Positions 8,500 through 17,501 of a stretch of 64,000 nucleotides of DNA are shown here, one piece after another; position 1 is the stretch's first letter; each line of letters begins with the position of its first letter. The DNA is from Pseudoalteromonas arctica. Lineage in GTDB: Bacteria; Pseudomonadota; Gammaproteobacteria; Enterobacterales; Alteromonadaceae. Made by a program: the position numbers and the translations under genes. The stretch lies in the NCBI RefSeq assembly GCF_012927645.1, contig NZ_JABBMT010000001.1:124001-188000 (forward strand), in the 5' to 3' direction. Under the pieces are notes generated by a model. That model saw only the letters and a program-made list of their open reading frames with translations. It was not told the origin of the DNA and ran no database searches.

Positions 8500-8762
8500 G
8501 CACTTTACATATATTTTCCAAGCCATTTGGCTATTACAGCACTGATCAATTGGTTAACCTGATCCAGCCAACAGACAAAGTATTATTATTAAGTGACGCA
8601 TGCTTTGCTATTGCCCAATTTAGACAGCTTGCAACACACTTATTAATACTTGCTGATGACGCCAAGGTACGAGATATCACTATCAATCAACCCGATCACT
8701 CGCTTAGTTATGACGACTTTGTTGCGCTAACATTAGTAACATCTCACTCAATTACGTGGTAA
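8496..8762 (+). CDS. tusB: Sulfurtransferase subunit TusB
   Basis: An 88-residue DsrH-like protein, the smallest TusBCD subunit. It shows the family pattern MSTLHIFSKPFGYYS at the N-terminus, DKVLLLSDACFA in the middle, and the short hydrophobic tail ending SITW. It overlaps tusC by four bases and precedes tusE by three. In E. coli tusBCD and tusE are at different loci; here the whole relay is contiguous. Confidence 0.9.
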   Translation: MSTLHIFSKPFGYYSTDQLVNLIQPTDKVLLLSDACFAIAQFRQLATHLLILADDAKVRDITINQPDHSLSYDDFVALTLVTSHSITW

Positions 8763-8765
8763 TAC

Positions 8766-9095
8766 ATGCTTGAATTTAATAATCAAATTATCGACACGGA
8801 TAAACAAGGTTACTTGCTTGATCACTTGTTATGGAGTGAACAATTAGCCTGCGTTATTGCCGAGCAAGAAAACATTGAATTAACCCCCCAACACTGGGAA
8901 GTGATCCATTTTGTGCGTAATTTCTATTTGGAGTACAACACTAGCCCAGCAATAAGAATGTTAGTTAAAGCAATGGCAAAAGCACTGGGTGAAGATAAAG
9001 GCAATAGTATTTATCTGTACACTCTTTTTCCCAAAGGCCCTGCTAAGCAAGCAACTAAAATTGCTGGCTTACCAAAACCCGCACGGTGCATCTAA
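8766..9095 (+). CDS. tusE: Sulfur relay protein TusE (DsrC family)
   Basis: A 109-residue DsrC-family protein that accepts sulfur from TusD and delivers it to the MnmA-tRNA complex. The diagnostic C-terminal arm GLPKPARCI, with the penultimate active cysteine, is intact, as is the [20 protein letters not shown] first helix region (here [15 protein letters not shown]). The stop codon nearly meets the rluE start, so it closes the tusDCBE unit and may be cotranscribed with rluE. Confidence 0.95.
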   Translation: MLEFNNQIIDTDKQGYLLDHLLWSEQLACVIAEQENIELTPQHWEVIHFVRNFYLEYNTSPAIRMLVKAMAKALGEDKGNSIYLYTLFPKGPAKQATKIAGLPKPARCI

Positions 9096-9097
9096 CA

Positions 9098-9757
9098 ATG
9101 ACAACAGCTAAACGCCGAAATAGCGGCCGTAGTTATAATCGCGGTGCTATTACAACAAAAAAAATGAATAATTCAATAAAGCGCGAGATAAAACCAGCCA
9201 TTGCCGCAAGTGAGCGAAAAATAGTCTTATTTAATAAACCATTTGATGTATTGTGCCAGTTTACTGATGAAGCAAACAGACAAACCTTAGCTAACTTTAT
9301 TACCATTAAAGATGTGTATGCTGCTGGGCGATTAGATAGAGACAGTGAAGGCCTGCTATTACTCACTAATTGTGGGAAATTACAAAACACCTTAACAGCG
9401 CCAAACAAAAAAACCAGTAAAACTTACTGGGCACAAGTTGAAGGTGAACCAACTGATGCAGCAATTAAACAACTGTGCCAAGGTGTCGTTCTCAAAGATG
9501 GCTTAACATTGCCCGCTATTGTTAAACGTATTACTGAGCCAACTCTATGGCCACGTAACCCTCCAGTTAGAGAACGAAAAAATATACCAACTAGTTGGCT
9601 TAGTATTACTCTTACCGAAGGACGTAATCGCCAGGTAAGAAGGATGACAGCACATATTGGTCACCCTACTTTACGTTTGATTCGCTATCGTATTGGTGAC
9701 TATACGTTAAAAGGAATTGAGAATGGCCATTTTAACGTAATCGCTGATGAACAATAA
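9098..9757 (+). CDS. rluE: 23S rRNA pseudouridine synthase RluE
   Basis: RsuA/RluB/E/F-type pseudouridine synthase of about 219 residues, without an S4 domain, which fits RluE (modifies U2457 of 23S rRNA in E. coli). The catalytic Asp is in [17 protein letters not shown], and the conserved [18 protein letters not shown] motif lies near the C-terminus. A basic, low-complexity N-terminal tail precedes the fold. The open frame reaches back to an ATG at 9086 inside tusE; the ATG at 9098, just after the tusE stop, is the better start. Confidence 0.92.
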   Translation: MTTAKRRNSGRSYNRGAITTKKMNNSIKREIKPAIAASERKIVLFNKPFDVLCQFTDEANRQTLANFITIKDVYAAGRLDRDSEGLLLLTNCGKLQNTLTAPNKKTSKTYWAQVEGEPTDAAIKQLCQGVVLKDGLTLPAIVKRITEPTLWPRNPPVRERKNIPTSWLSITLTEGRNRQVRRMTAHIGHPTLRLIRYRIGDYTLKGIENGHFNVIADEQ

Positions 9758-9792
9758 ATTAAGCTGATCTTAAGCGCTGGCTGCTATTTATA

Positions 9793-11070
9793 TCAATCTT
9801 CACTAACCACAATACAATTACGGCCTCGTCCCTTTGCTTGATATAAAGCTTTATCTGCCGCATCAACAAAATGGATATAATCGCCACATTGAGGATTATG
9901 CAAGGTTTTAATACCCATGCTTAGCGTTATATAACCAATATCAGTATATTCATGCTTAATAGCTAACTGATCAATTGCTTGCTGAATTTGTAACGCACAG
10001 TGCAAAACTTTTTTCGGATCAGCGTCTGGCAGTAACACCACAAATTCTTCACCGCCAAAACGTGCAACAAAGTCCTTTTCGTGACTTATCGTCGCCGCAA
10101 TACATTGTGCAATTTGATACAAACATTCATCACCTTTAATATGACCGTAATTATCGTTATATTGTTTGAAATAATCGATGTCCATTAAGATCATTGATAA
10201 CGGTTTTATTTTTCTATGCATTAATTCAAGTTCACTGGCCAACTTGTCATCAAAACAACGTCGATTAGCAATTTGTGTTAATGAGTCTAAAAACGCCATG
10301 TCCCGAAGAGTATCTTCAGCAGCTAAATGTTCTGTTACATCCTTAAAAATAGCTAAAAGTTCGTTTTTAAAATATCTCCCCGAAATTTCCATCATTATAT
10401 GAGAGCCATCTTTACAAGTAACACAATAAACTTGTGGTACAATATCAGTATCATTTTCTAACGCAGAACTAATCGCTTGTTGCCAGGTTTGTCGTACCCA
10501 CATCAGATAGTGTGGATCTGGGTAAGCATTACGCCACCAATCATTAAGTGTTGGAATATCGCCAATAGTATAGCCAAACACATCTACAAAACGTTGGTTT
10601 ATACGGATTATGTTATCGGTGAGCATACTGACATTAAATAAAGGGATTGGTACTTGCGTAAATAAATTAATGTACTCACTCAAATCATGCTGGCGAGTTA
10701 GTTGTTTATCATCTTGTGTTAAATGTTCAATATTTTGTACCGGAAAAAAAACATTCTGACTTGTTGCATGCATCGATAGCGCAAAGTGCCACTCTTTCCA
10801 CCAAGTTGCTAACTGTGAAACGAGAAAAGACTCAGACTTACTTGTCGTTTTCAAATTCACCGCAACGCTTTTAAGCAGACGATCTAAGCTACTGTATTCA
10901 ATAACACCCAACTTTTGAAAATTTGAAAGAGTATTTTCAAATACTCTGTATGCATCAACCCTTAAAGTACTGTGCGTGTCATCAACCATCGCTAATAATT
11001 CTGATTTAGAATTGCAAGCATATTGTGTAATGAAGTTAATTATCGGTTGTTGATAGAGAATATAGTTCAT
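9793..11070 (-). CDS. PAS-GGDEF diguanylate cyclase
   Basis: A 425-residue soluble protein. Residues 1-115 are an unassigned, mostly helical region. A PAS domain follows (about 140-240: FGYTIGDIPTLNDWWRNAYP), and a GGDEF domain occupies about 255-420. The active-site signature GGEEF (ARFGGEEFVVLLP) is intact, so it is probably an active diguanylate cyclase making c-di-GMP. The inhibitory I-site RxxD reads HEKD, so product feedback may be weak. The frame opens at a GTG at 11094; the ATG at 11070 is chosen. The gene is convergent with rluE and divergent from the PilZ-like gene at 11585. Confidence 0.9.
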   Translation of the reverse strand: MNYILYQQPIINFITQYACNSKSELLAMVDDTHSTLRVDAYRVFENTLSNFQKLGVIEYSSLDRLLKSVAVNLKTTSKSESFLVSQLATWWKEWHFALSMHATSQNVFFPVQNIEHLTQDDKQLTRQHDLSEYINLFTQVPIPLFNVSMLTDNIIRINQRFVDVFGYTIGDIPTLNDWWRNAYPDPHYLMWVRQTWQQAISSALENDTDIVPQVYCVTCKDGSHIMMEISGRYFKNELLAIFKDVTEHLAAEDTLRDMAFLDSLTQIANRRCFDDKLASELELMHRKIKPLSMILMDIDYFKQYNDNYGHIKGDECLYQIAQCIAATISHEKDFVARFGGEEFVVLLPDADPKKVLHCALQIQQAIDQLAIKHEYTDIGYITLSMGIKTLHNPQCGDYIHFVDAADKALYQAKGRGRNCIVVSED

Positions 11071-11584
11071 ATATTGCCCAGTAATTACGTGCACGTAAAA
11101 AATGCACTTAAAAGTACACCAAAATAATTAAAAAAATGTAAGCAAGTGAAAATATTCGGCGTGTAAATATTCATAAAGAGCAGGTGTTTAATATAAACGA
11201 GATAAAAGTAAAATTGTAATTATCAAGCTATTTCGATCATTGCAGCTAGCAAAGTCACAACTCTAAAATACCCTTAATAATCTTAGCAGCTGCAATAATT
11301 TACGTCAATTCTAGCAATAAGATTTAGCTGCTGTTTATTAAACCAACAAAAACTATCATGTAAGAATAAATAAGGGTATATTTACCGTCTGACACTGTAT
11401 AAAAGCGTTAAGTCTTATACATTTTAACAGTCCAAAAAGGCGGTTTTCTGGCGCAGAATATACTTATTTTCTTAAATAACTCAAGTATGTTACTCCACTG
11501 CCGCTATCATAATTGTATGAATCAATTCTCGATTTGAAAATACGGTGTTAACTACATTATCGCGTGCATGGGATCAGCTGCTTT
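11071..11584. other. Divergent intergenic region, about 510 bases
   Basis: No open frame of note. It lies between the divergent diguanylate cyclase and PilZ-like genes and must hold both promoters. Two 9-base inverted repeat arms are visible, ATACCCTTA (11268-11276) and TAAGGGTAT (11371-11379), plus a GCAGCTGC palindrome near 11287. I looked for a c-di-GMP riboswitch core and did not see one. Confidence 0.4.
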
Positions 11585-12169
11585 ATGGATATAACCAATG
11601 AAGAACTAAATTTTATATCGGATCTTTTCCAAGTGACAGCTCCTGACAAATTGAACAACAATCATACTCTGACATTACAAAGCGCTATCCCTGCCAATAT
11701 TGCTGAATTACTCCATAATACAAAATTAACACTATTGGCTGAAGTTGGCGATTATCAATTATGGTTTCCACTTAAAATAAGAATTGATAAAACAGGTGTT
11801 ATGATCCCAATATTAAGTGCACCTGAAGTCATCGACACTCAAGGAATAAAACGCTGCTGGCGTAGTGAAAATCTCAACATTCAGAGCCAAGGCTTTAAAG
11901 TTGAATCAATTTCAAGTACTGGAGTTTTTCTAAAGTTAACAACTAAAGAAGCTCCTTTTACGACTGAGCAACAAATAAAATTAACCCTTCCAAACAAGAA
12001 AAATATTACTATCAACATCGAGCCAGTGCGTTTTAGTAAGCGAGGCATGGCTGCCAAAATTACTCATATTCATCAAGGGAAAGAACATCTAAGAGCCTAT
12101 TTATTCGAAGCCCACAAGCGCCAAAATGCCAATCTATATGAATCCACAAACACAACTAATAAATCTTAA
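11585..12169 (+). CDS. PilZ-like protein, motif degenerate
   Basis: A protein of about 194 residues. The C-terminal half (about 95-185) has the beta-rich outline of a PilZ domain, with RCWRSENLNI, then ESISSTGVFLKLT (compare the D/NxSxxG motif) and the strand pair around MAAKITHI. The canonical RxxxR c-di-GMP motif is not clear, so ligand binding is doubtful. The N-terminal half (LLAEVGDYQLWFPLKIRID) resembles YcgR-N-like sheets only loosely. The frame opens at a GTG at 11564; the ATG at 11585 is preferred. Its position beside a diguanylate cyclase supports a c-di-GMP link, by inference. Confidence 0.6.
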   Translation: MDITNEELNFISDLFQVTAPDKLNNNHTLTLQSAIPANIAELLHNTKLTLLAEVGDYQLWFPLKIRIDKTGVMIPILSAPEVIDTQGIKRCWRSENLNIQSQGFKVESISSTGVFLKLTTKEAPFTTEQQIKLTLPNKKNITINIEPVRFSKRGMAAKITHIHQGKEHLRAYLFEAHKRQNANLYESTNTTNKS

Positions 12170-12264
12170 CCTTGATAATTTACAGTTGTGTTTTAGTCGC
12201 AGCTAGTTGCAGTGAGGTTAGTACGGCGATAAGCTAAACCTTTATTGTAATAAATGAAGGTTCT

Positions 12265-13179
12265 ATGAGCGAAAATAACTATCCAATAGGTACTCAAGGT
12301 ACGCCTTGGAATGATAAAGATAAACAGTGCTGGTTTAACCAACAAACTATTAAACGTAGTTATCAATCACAAGTCGTAACTTTAATCAACGAACTGGATA
12401 ATGATTTCGAGGTTGTGAAATATGGAGCGCTTAGTTTTGATCCTACTCGTTATCCTCTCTTTATTATTAAATCAAAAGAGTGGTCATCAAATAAACCAAA
12501 CATATTGATCACCGGTGGCGTGCATGGCTATGAAACAAGTGGTGTACATGGCGCATTACATTTTATGAAAACGCTAGGTATAAAATATGAAAAAGAGTTT
12601 AACTTACTAGTTGCTCCTTGTATTAGCCCATGGGGATATGAAACCATTAATCGTTGGAACCCAGCAGCCATAGATCCAAACCGTTCATTTTATTCACCAA
12701 GCCCGGCACCAGAGTCAGCAGCACTAATAAATTATATTAAAGCACACAATATACCTTTATTAGCGCATATTGATCTGCATGAAACAACTGACACTGACAA
12801 CAGTGAGTTTCGCCCTGCACTTGCGGCTCGTGATGGCAAGGTGAACAGTAACTGGAATATTCCTGATGGTTTTTATCTTGTCGCTGATAGCAATAAACCT
12901 GAACCACAATTCCAAAAAGCGATTATTGACACTGTCGTTAAAGTGACTCAAATAGCTCCCAGTGATGAAAACAATCAGCTCATTGGTGTGCCATTAGAAC
13001 AACATGGGGTGATCAATTACGCAGCACGAAACCTCGGTTTATGCATGGGCTTTACAGATGCACAGTACGTCACGACGACAGAGGTCTACCCAGATAGTCC
13101 GACGGCAACAGAGGAGCTATGTATTACAGCTCAAGTTGCCGCGATTAAAGGTGCATTGGATCACCTACTTACGAAGTAA
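12265..13179 (+). CDS. M14-type zinc carboxypeptidase/deacylase
   Basis: A 304-residue cytosolic protein of the M14 peptidase/succinylglutamate desuccinylase fold. The zinc site is visible as His and Glu in GGVHGYETSGVHG (about 90-102) and a second His in AHIDLHETTDTD (about 168-180), with the conserved N-P-N-R type substrate loop in AAIDPNRSF. Substrate cannot be told from sequence: relatives include peptidases and N-acyl amino acid hydrolases. A ribosome site GAAGG precedes the ATG. It appears to be a single-gene unit. Confidence 0.75.
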   Translation: MSENNYPIGTQGTPWNDKDKQCWFNQQTIKRSYQSQVVTLINELDNDFEVVKYGALSFDPTRYPLFIIKSKEWSSNKPNILITGGVHGYETSGVHGALHFMKTLGIKYEKEFNLLVAPCISPWGYETINRWNPAAIDPNRSFYSPSPAPESAALINYIKAHNIPLLAHIDLHETTDTDNSEFRPALAARDGKVNSNWNIPDGFYLVADSNKPEPQFQKAIIDTVVKVTQIAPSDENNQLIGVPLEQHGVINYAARNLGLCMGFTDAQYVTTTEVYPDSPTATEELCITAQVAAIKGALDHLLTK

Positions 13180-13236
13180 TTATCGCGAGGGCCTATTAAT
13201 TATATTTAGGCCCTACTCTGACACTTTCAATCTGAT

Positions 13237-13335
13237 TATACCCAAGCCACCTCAAGATGCAGAATTCCGCGATTTATACTGCGTGACTTTTATAAGGGAC
13301 TGATTTTAACCATAGACCCCTATGTGGTTGAGTAT
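13237..13335. repeat. MITE-like palindromic element, copy A
   Basis: A stretch of about 99 bases whose left end TATACCCAAGCCAC (13237-13250) pairs with GTGGTTGAGTAT (13324-13335), apart from one mismatch and one extra base. The first 23 bases match the element at 39397-39448 with two differences, so it looks like a dispersed intergenic repeat. It sits between the convergent M14-like gene and yqhA and holds no open frame. Confidence 0.55.
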
Positions 13336-13345
13336 CTTTAAACGA

Positions 13346-13366
13346 CAGATAGCGATGCGTTATCTG
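13346..13366 (-). terminator. Hairpin after yqhA, possible terminator
   Basis: CAGATAGCG, ATG loop, CGTTATCTG: nine pairs including one G-T, 19 bases past the yqhA stop, followed on the minus strand by a weak T-rich stretch. Next to it the 13-base word TATCTGCTATTTA is repeated directly (13361-13373 and 13375-13387), the second copy overlapping the yqhA stop codon. Confidence 0.4.
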
Positions 13367-13384
13367 CTATTTAATATCTGCTAT

Positions 13385-13933
13385 TTAGTGATTGTGAGTT
13401 TTGCTATTTATAAAATCAGTTAGAGCAAATAGCACACCTGATATAACAAAAGTAACATGAATTATTACTTTCCACATCAATTCATCACTTGAGTGACTAG
13501 TAGAGCTTATGAACACCTTTAACAATTCGACTGCGGAGATGGCAACAATTGCGCTGATCAATTTCATTTTAAGACCAGAGAAGCCTACTTTACCCATCCA
13601 TGCTGGGCGATCTTCATGATCACCGATATTTAATTTAGAAACAAAATTTTCATAGCCACTAAAAATAATTATTAGTAATAATCCTGCCAGTAATGCAGTA
13701 TCAACCAAGGTCAAAATACTCACCAGTAGTTGCTCATTGGTAGCGCTAAATGTATTTATCGCCATTTGATACAGGTATTTAAAGAACTTCAAAAGTAACA
13801 GTACAATTGCAACGAGTAACCCTATAAAAAAAGGAGCAAGTAGCCAGCGGGCTCGAAAAATAAAGCTTTCAACAAACTGTTCTAGTTTAGATGCAACACG
13901 AGGTGTGGTATCCGGTAGTTGGCTTTGAGACAT
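13385..13933 (-). CDS. yqhA: YqhA family membrane protein (UPF0114)
   Basis: A 182-residue inner-membrane protein of the UPF0114/YqhA family with about four membrane segments. Family landmarks are ESFIFRARWLLAPFFIGL near the N-terminus, TLVDTALLAGLLLIIIFSGYENFVS in the middle, and GLKMKLISAIVAISAVELLK. Function is unknown; structural likeness to ion channels has been proposed for the family. The ATG at 13933 with AGGAAT upstream is chosen over the longer frame to 13969. Confidence 0.88.
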   Translation of the reverse strand: MSQSQLPDTTPRVASKLEQFVESFIFRARWLLAPFFIGLLVAIVLLLLKFFKYLYQMAINTFSATNEQLLVSILTLVDTALLAGLLLIIIFSGYENFVSKLNIGDHEDRPAWMGKVGFSGLKMKLISAIVAISAVELLKVFISSTSHSSDELMWKVIIHVTFVISGVLFALTDFINSKTHNH

Positions 13934-14047
13934 TATTATTCCTAATTGATAACTGGCGTAAGATAGCATTAATTAATATAAGTGCCTCATTATTTTGCCA
14001 TTTTTTATTACATTATATTTGTCTTTACAATAAAAATATTTTGATAT

Positions 14048-14087
14048 AAAAACCGGAATTGACACAAGGGTGTGCATTCCGGTTTTT
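14048..14087. terminator. Terminator after topA
   Basis: A 12-base perfect arm pair (AAAAACCGGAAT / ATTCCGGTTTTT) with a smaller CAC/GTG pairing in the loop. T-runs on both sides allow it to act in either direction. It lies 21 bases past the topA stop. Confidence 0.85.
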
Positions 14088-14108
14088 TTGTTTTCAGAGT
14101 TTAGTATT

Positions 14109-16808
14109 CTACTCAGCAGCTTTTTTAGGTGCCGCTTTTTTGACAGTTGCCTTTTTAGCGGCTGGTTTCTTCTTAGGTGCGGCTTTCTTCTTTGCCTCTT
14201 CAATCCACTTTCCTGCATTGAAATGTGCAGTCCAGCCAGTGGCTTTACCGTCAACCTCAGTCATGACATATTGTTCTTTATTTTTGCGACTATAGCGAAC
14301 AATCGCTAAGTTACCATCAGGATCTTTGGCTGGTGCATCCGCAAGATAATAGAATTTAGGTGAGATACGATCTCTAAAACGTTGTAACTCTTCTACTTTT
14401 GGAGCACGCGTTTCGCGTGATTTAGGGAAAGTATTCGCTGCTAAGAAAATACCGGCAGCACCATCACGTAGTACAAAGTACGCATCAGATTTTTCACACT
14501 CTAATTCAGGTAACTGTACAGGGTCTTCTTTTGGTGGCGCTGCTTCACCGTTACGTAATAATTTACGGGTGTTTTTACACTCATCATTACTACAGCCAAA
14601 GTATTTACCAAAGCGCCCTGATTTAAGCTGCATATCTGATGAGCATTTATCACACTCAATGATTGGGCCATCATAGCCTTTAATTTTAAATGTGCCCTGC
14701 TCGACAACATAGCCCTTACACGCGGGGTTATTACCACAAACATGTAATTTACGCGTTTCGTCTATCAAGTATGGATCCATTGCCGTTTCACAAATTGGGC
14801 AACGCTTCATTTGCATTAATGTTTCGGTTTCAACATCTTCAACGTCAGCGGCAACCGCTTCATCACCTGAGACTAAGTTCATAGTGGTAGTACAACGTTC
14901 TTTCGGTGGTAAATTATAACCCGTACAACCTAAGAAAACACCCGTAGAGGCTGTTCGAATACCCATTTTTCTGCCACATGTTGGACAGTCAATATCAGTT
15001 TCGACCATTTCATTTTTACGCATCCCCCCTTCATCTTCTTCGCCGCTGGCTAAAGTTAGCTGGGTAGAAAAATCAGCGTAAAACTTATCGAGAACTTGAG
15101 TCCATACACGCTCACCTTCAGCGATATCATCTAGCCGACCTTCCATTTTTGCAGTGAAGTCAAAGTTCATCAGATCAGTAAAATTCTCAACTAACCGATC
15201 GGTGACAATTTCACCCATTTTTTCTGCAAAGAAACGGCGATTCTCAACACGTACATATCCACGATCTTGGATCGTTGAAATAATTGACGCGTAAGTAGAT
15301 GGACGACCAATGCCACGCTTTTCAAGCTCTTTAACTAGACTCGCTTCACTAAAACGCGCTGGCGGCTTAGTAAAGTGTTGCTTAGGATCAAGCCCAACAA
15401 GGCTTAGTACTTCACCTTCCTTAATCGCAGGTAATGATTGATCTTCTTCATTCTTTTTACGAATAGCAGGTTGCACTTTAGTCCACCCATCAAAACGTAA
15501 CACCCGTCCTTTGGCTCTTAATTGGAAATCGGCGGCAGTAACAGTTAATGTTGTTAAGTCATATTCAGCAGGAACCATTTGACACGCAACAAATTGACGC
15601 CAAATCAGCTCATAAAGTTTTTTGGCATCTGGGTCTACACCATCCAGATGACCAGATAACACAGTAACACTTGAAGGGCGGATCGCTTCATGCGCCTCTT
15701 GTGCATTTCCTTTAGAGCTGTAATTAACAGCCTCTTTGGGTAAATACTTATCGCCGTATTGCTCGCTTACGTAATCACGACACATAGCGACAGCATCTTT
15801 TGACAAATTTGTTGAGTCGGTACGCATATAGGTTATGTAACCGGCTTCATACAAGCGCTGCGCTAACATCATGGTCTTTTTAACGCCATAACCTAAGCGA
15901 GTACTCGCAGCTTGTTGCATTGTTGAGGTAATAAGTGGTGCACTCGGGCGGCTTTTACTTGGCTTCTCTTCAACACTGACAACTTTATATTCAGCATTTT
16001 CTAGCGATGCAGTCGCAGCCATCGCCTGTGCTTCGCTCACTGGCTTAAACGCTTTATCACCTTGTTTAAATATTTCTAAACGCAATGCTGATTCGCTATT
16101 TTTAACATCCGCATGAATATCCCAGAACTCTTCCGGAATAAATGCTTTAATTTCGCGCTCACGCTCAACCAATAAACGTACCGCAACAGACTGGACGCGC
16201 CCTGCTGATAAACCTCTAGCAACTTTCTGCCACAACAATGGAGACACCATAAAACCAACCACACGGTCTAAAAAGCGACGAGTCTGCTGGGCATAGACCA
16301 TATCAGTATTGAGCTCACCTGGCGCTTCAAAGGCTGCCTGAATGGCATTTTTGGTTATTTCATTGAATACTACACGTTTATACTTTTCAGGCTCGCCGCC
16401 AATAATCTCTTGAAGGTGCCAAGCAATTGCTTCCCCTTCTCTATCCAAATCCGTTGCGAGATAGATTTGGTCGGCGTTTTCAGCGAGCTTTTGTAATTCT
16501 TGAACAACTTTTTCTTTACCAGGTAATACTTCGTAATGTGGCTGCCAGCCTTTGTCAGGGTCAATCCCCATTCGAGCAACTAAGTTAGTATAATCACGCT
16601 GTTTTTTATACGCGGCCTTTTCTTCAGGCGCCATTTTGCGCACTTCCGCAGGTGTTTTTGTAGCTGCAGTTTTGGTTTTGCCAGAACCTGAGGTAGGAAG
16701 ATCTCGTACATGCCCAATAGAAGACTTGACGATAAAATCGTTTCCTAAATATTTATTAATTGTTTTAGCCTTAGCAGGAGACTCTACAATTACTAGCGAT
16801 TTGCCCAT
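14109..16808 (-). CDS. topA: DNA topoisomerase I
   Basis: Type IA topoisomerase of 899 residues that relaxes negative supercoils. The N-terminal Toprim domain has Glu9 in [12 protein letters not shown] and the DxD pair in [11 protein letters not shown] (about 119-126). The catalytic tyrosine is Tyr327 in [11 protein letters not shown]. Three C-terminal cysteine zinc clusters are visible (CPTCGRKM to [12 protein letters not shown] to [15 protein letters not shown] to CSNDEC), followed by more zinc-ribbon-like folds and a Lys/Ala-rich tail. Length is slightly above the E. coli enzyme because of this tail. It is a single gene with its own terminator. Confidence 0.98.
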   Translation of the reverse strand: MGKSLVIVESPAKAKTINKYLGNDFIVKSSIGHVRDLPTSGSGKTKTAATKTPAEVRKMAPEEKAAYKKQRDYTNLVARMGIDPDKGWQPHYEVLPGKEKVVQELQKLAENADQIYLATDLDREGEAIAWHLQEIIGGEPEKYKRVVFNEITKNAIQAAFEAPGELNTDMVYAQQTRRFLDRVVGFMVSPLLWQKVARGLSAGRVQSVAVRLLVEREREIKAFIPEEFWDIHADVKNSESALRLEIFKQGDKAFKPVSEAQAMAATASLENAEYKVVSVEEKPSKSRPSAPLITSTMQQAASTRLGYGVKKTMMLAQRLYEAGYITYMRTDSTNLSKDAVAMCRDYVSEQYGDKYLPKEAVNYSSKGNAQEAHEAIRPSSVTVLSGHLDGVDPDAKKLYELIWRQFVACQMVPAEYDLTTLTVTAADFQLRAKGRVLRFDGWTKVQPAIRKKNEEDQSLPAIKEGEVLSLVGLDPKQHFTKPPARFSEASLVKELEKRGIGRPSTYASIISTIQDRGYVRVENRRFFAEKMGEIVTDRLVENFTDLMNFDFTAKMEGRLDDIAEGERVWTQVLDKFYADFSTQLTLASGEEDEGGMRKNEMVETDIDCPTCGRKMGIRTASTGVFLGCTGYNLPPKERCTTTMNLVSGDEAVAADVEDVETETLMQMKRCPICETAMDPYLIDETRKLHVCGNNPACKGYVVEQGTFKIKGYDGPIIECDKCSSDMQLKSGRFGKYFGCSNDECKNTRKLLRNGEAAPPKEDPVQLPELECEKSDAYFVLRDGAAGIFLAANTFPKSRETRAPKVEELQRFRDRISPKFYYLADAPAKDPDGNLAIVRYSRKNKEQYVMTEVDGKATGWTAHFNAGKWIEEAKKKAAPKKKPAAKKATVKKAAPKKAAE

Positions 16809-17095
16809 AGTTGCCTATTTCTAACCAAGTATTTTAAATGTGTTTTGCCCTTTTACAGGCGCGAATATTTATAGGTATATCCACAAACACCAATTGTTAC
16901 AAGCTTTTAATACAAACTTTTCTGTTTTTAATGAATAATTAAACAATTATTGTCGTTAATTTAAACAAAACGGTGTTTTAAGGTATTTGCAGTGGAATAT
17001 ATAGAATAGCAACAAAAATGCCAACCTTAATGGTTGGCATTTTTACAATACAAAATAAAATTATGGTGCAAGATCATCTCGTTCATCTAAAATAA
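16809..17095. other. topA upstream region
   Basis: No open frame; AT-rich. It should contain the topA promoter, but I could not single out convincing boxes. The region also contains the terminator at 17015-17043 that follows the gene remnant on the minus strand. Confidence 0.4.
17015..17043. terminator. Terminator downstream of the gene remnant
   Basis: Twelve perfect base pairs (AAAATGCCAACC / GGTTGGCATTTT) with a five-base loop and T-runs on both sides. On the minus strand it lies about 50 bases past the stop of the open frame 17371-17096, which supports that frame once being a transcribed gene. Confidence 0.75.
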
Positions 17096-17371
17096 CTAAA
17101 TTAGCAATGGTGAGGTGAACAAAGTTCCCTCTTTATTAATCTCTCTGATATAAGCCGCAGATAACACACCTGAGTCAGCTAAATTAGAAGAAACATCTAT
17201 TTCTACATCAACAGCTGCAATTTGGAATGCTTTTGTTAAGCTACTGGTTAAAACTGCAACGCCATCTTTCAACAATTTTGCTGTTAGCTGTAAACATTGA
17301 TCTGAGGAAACCTCATTAGCGGCTTCACCTATACCTATCCTTGCTGATGTTCCACTTATGGCTAGATTATA
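17096..17371 (-). pseudogene. Open frame without start codon, probable gene remnant
   Basis: On the minus strand 91 sense codons run from just after a TGA (17374-17372) to a TAG (17098-17096) with no ATG or plausible GTG near the 5' end. Translation gives an Ala/Ser/Val-rich sequence including EAANEVSSDQCLQLTAKLL and AAVDVEIDVSSNLADSG, with protein-like composition and no low complexity. I do not recognise a family. A perfect terminator follows. The likeliest reading is the 3' end of a decayed gene; a real gene with a rare start, or chance, remains possible. Confidence 0.35.
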
Positions 17372-17501
17372 TCAAGCTTTAAAATCACAACTTTTGTTAT
17401 TTTTTTGATCCACACTTTTTTTTCATATTTATCGATTTTTTCTGTATAAAAATTTGCATGCTGGTAGGCTATGGCAAATTTATAAAAAATAGATTGTTAC
17501 T

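Noticed and set aside
11071..11584. Possible c-di-GMP riboswitch between the cyclase and PilZ-like genes
   Set aside because: No recognisable GEMM core or conserved helices could be found on either strand.
14059..14309. Two Phe/Cys-rich plus-strand frames over the topA 3' end
   Set aside because: They are the complement of the Lys/Ala-rich TopA tail, which gives artificial open frames.
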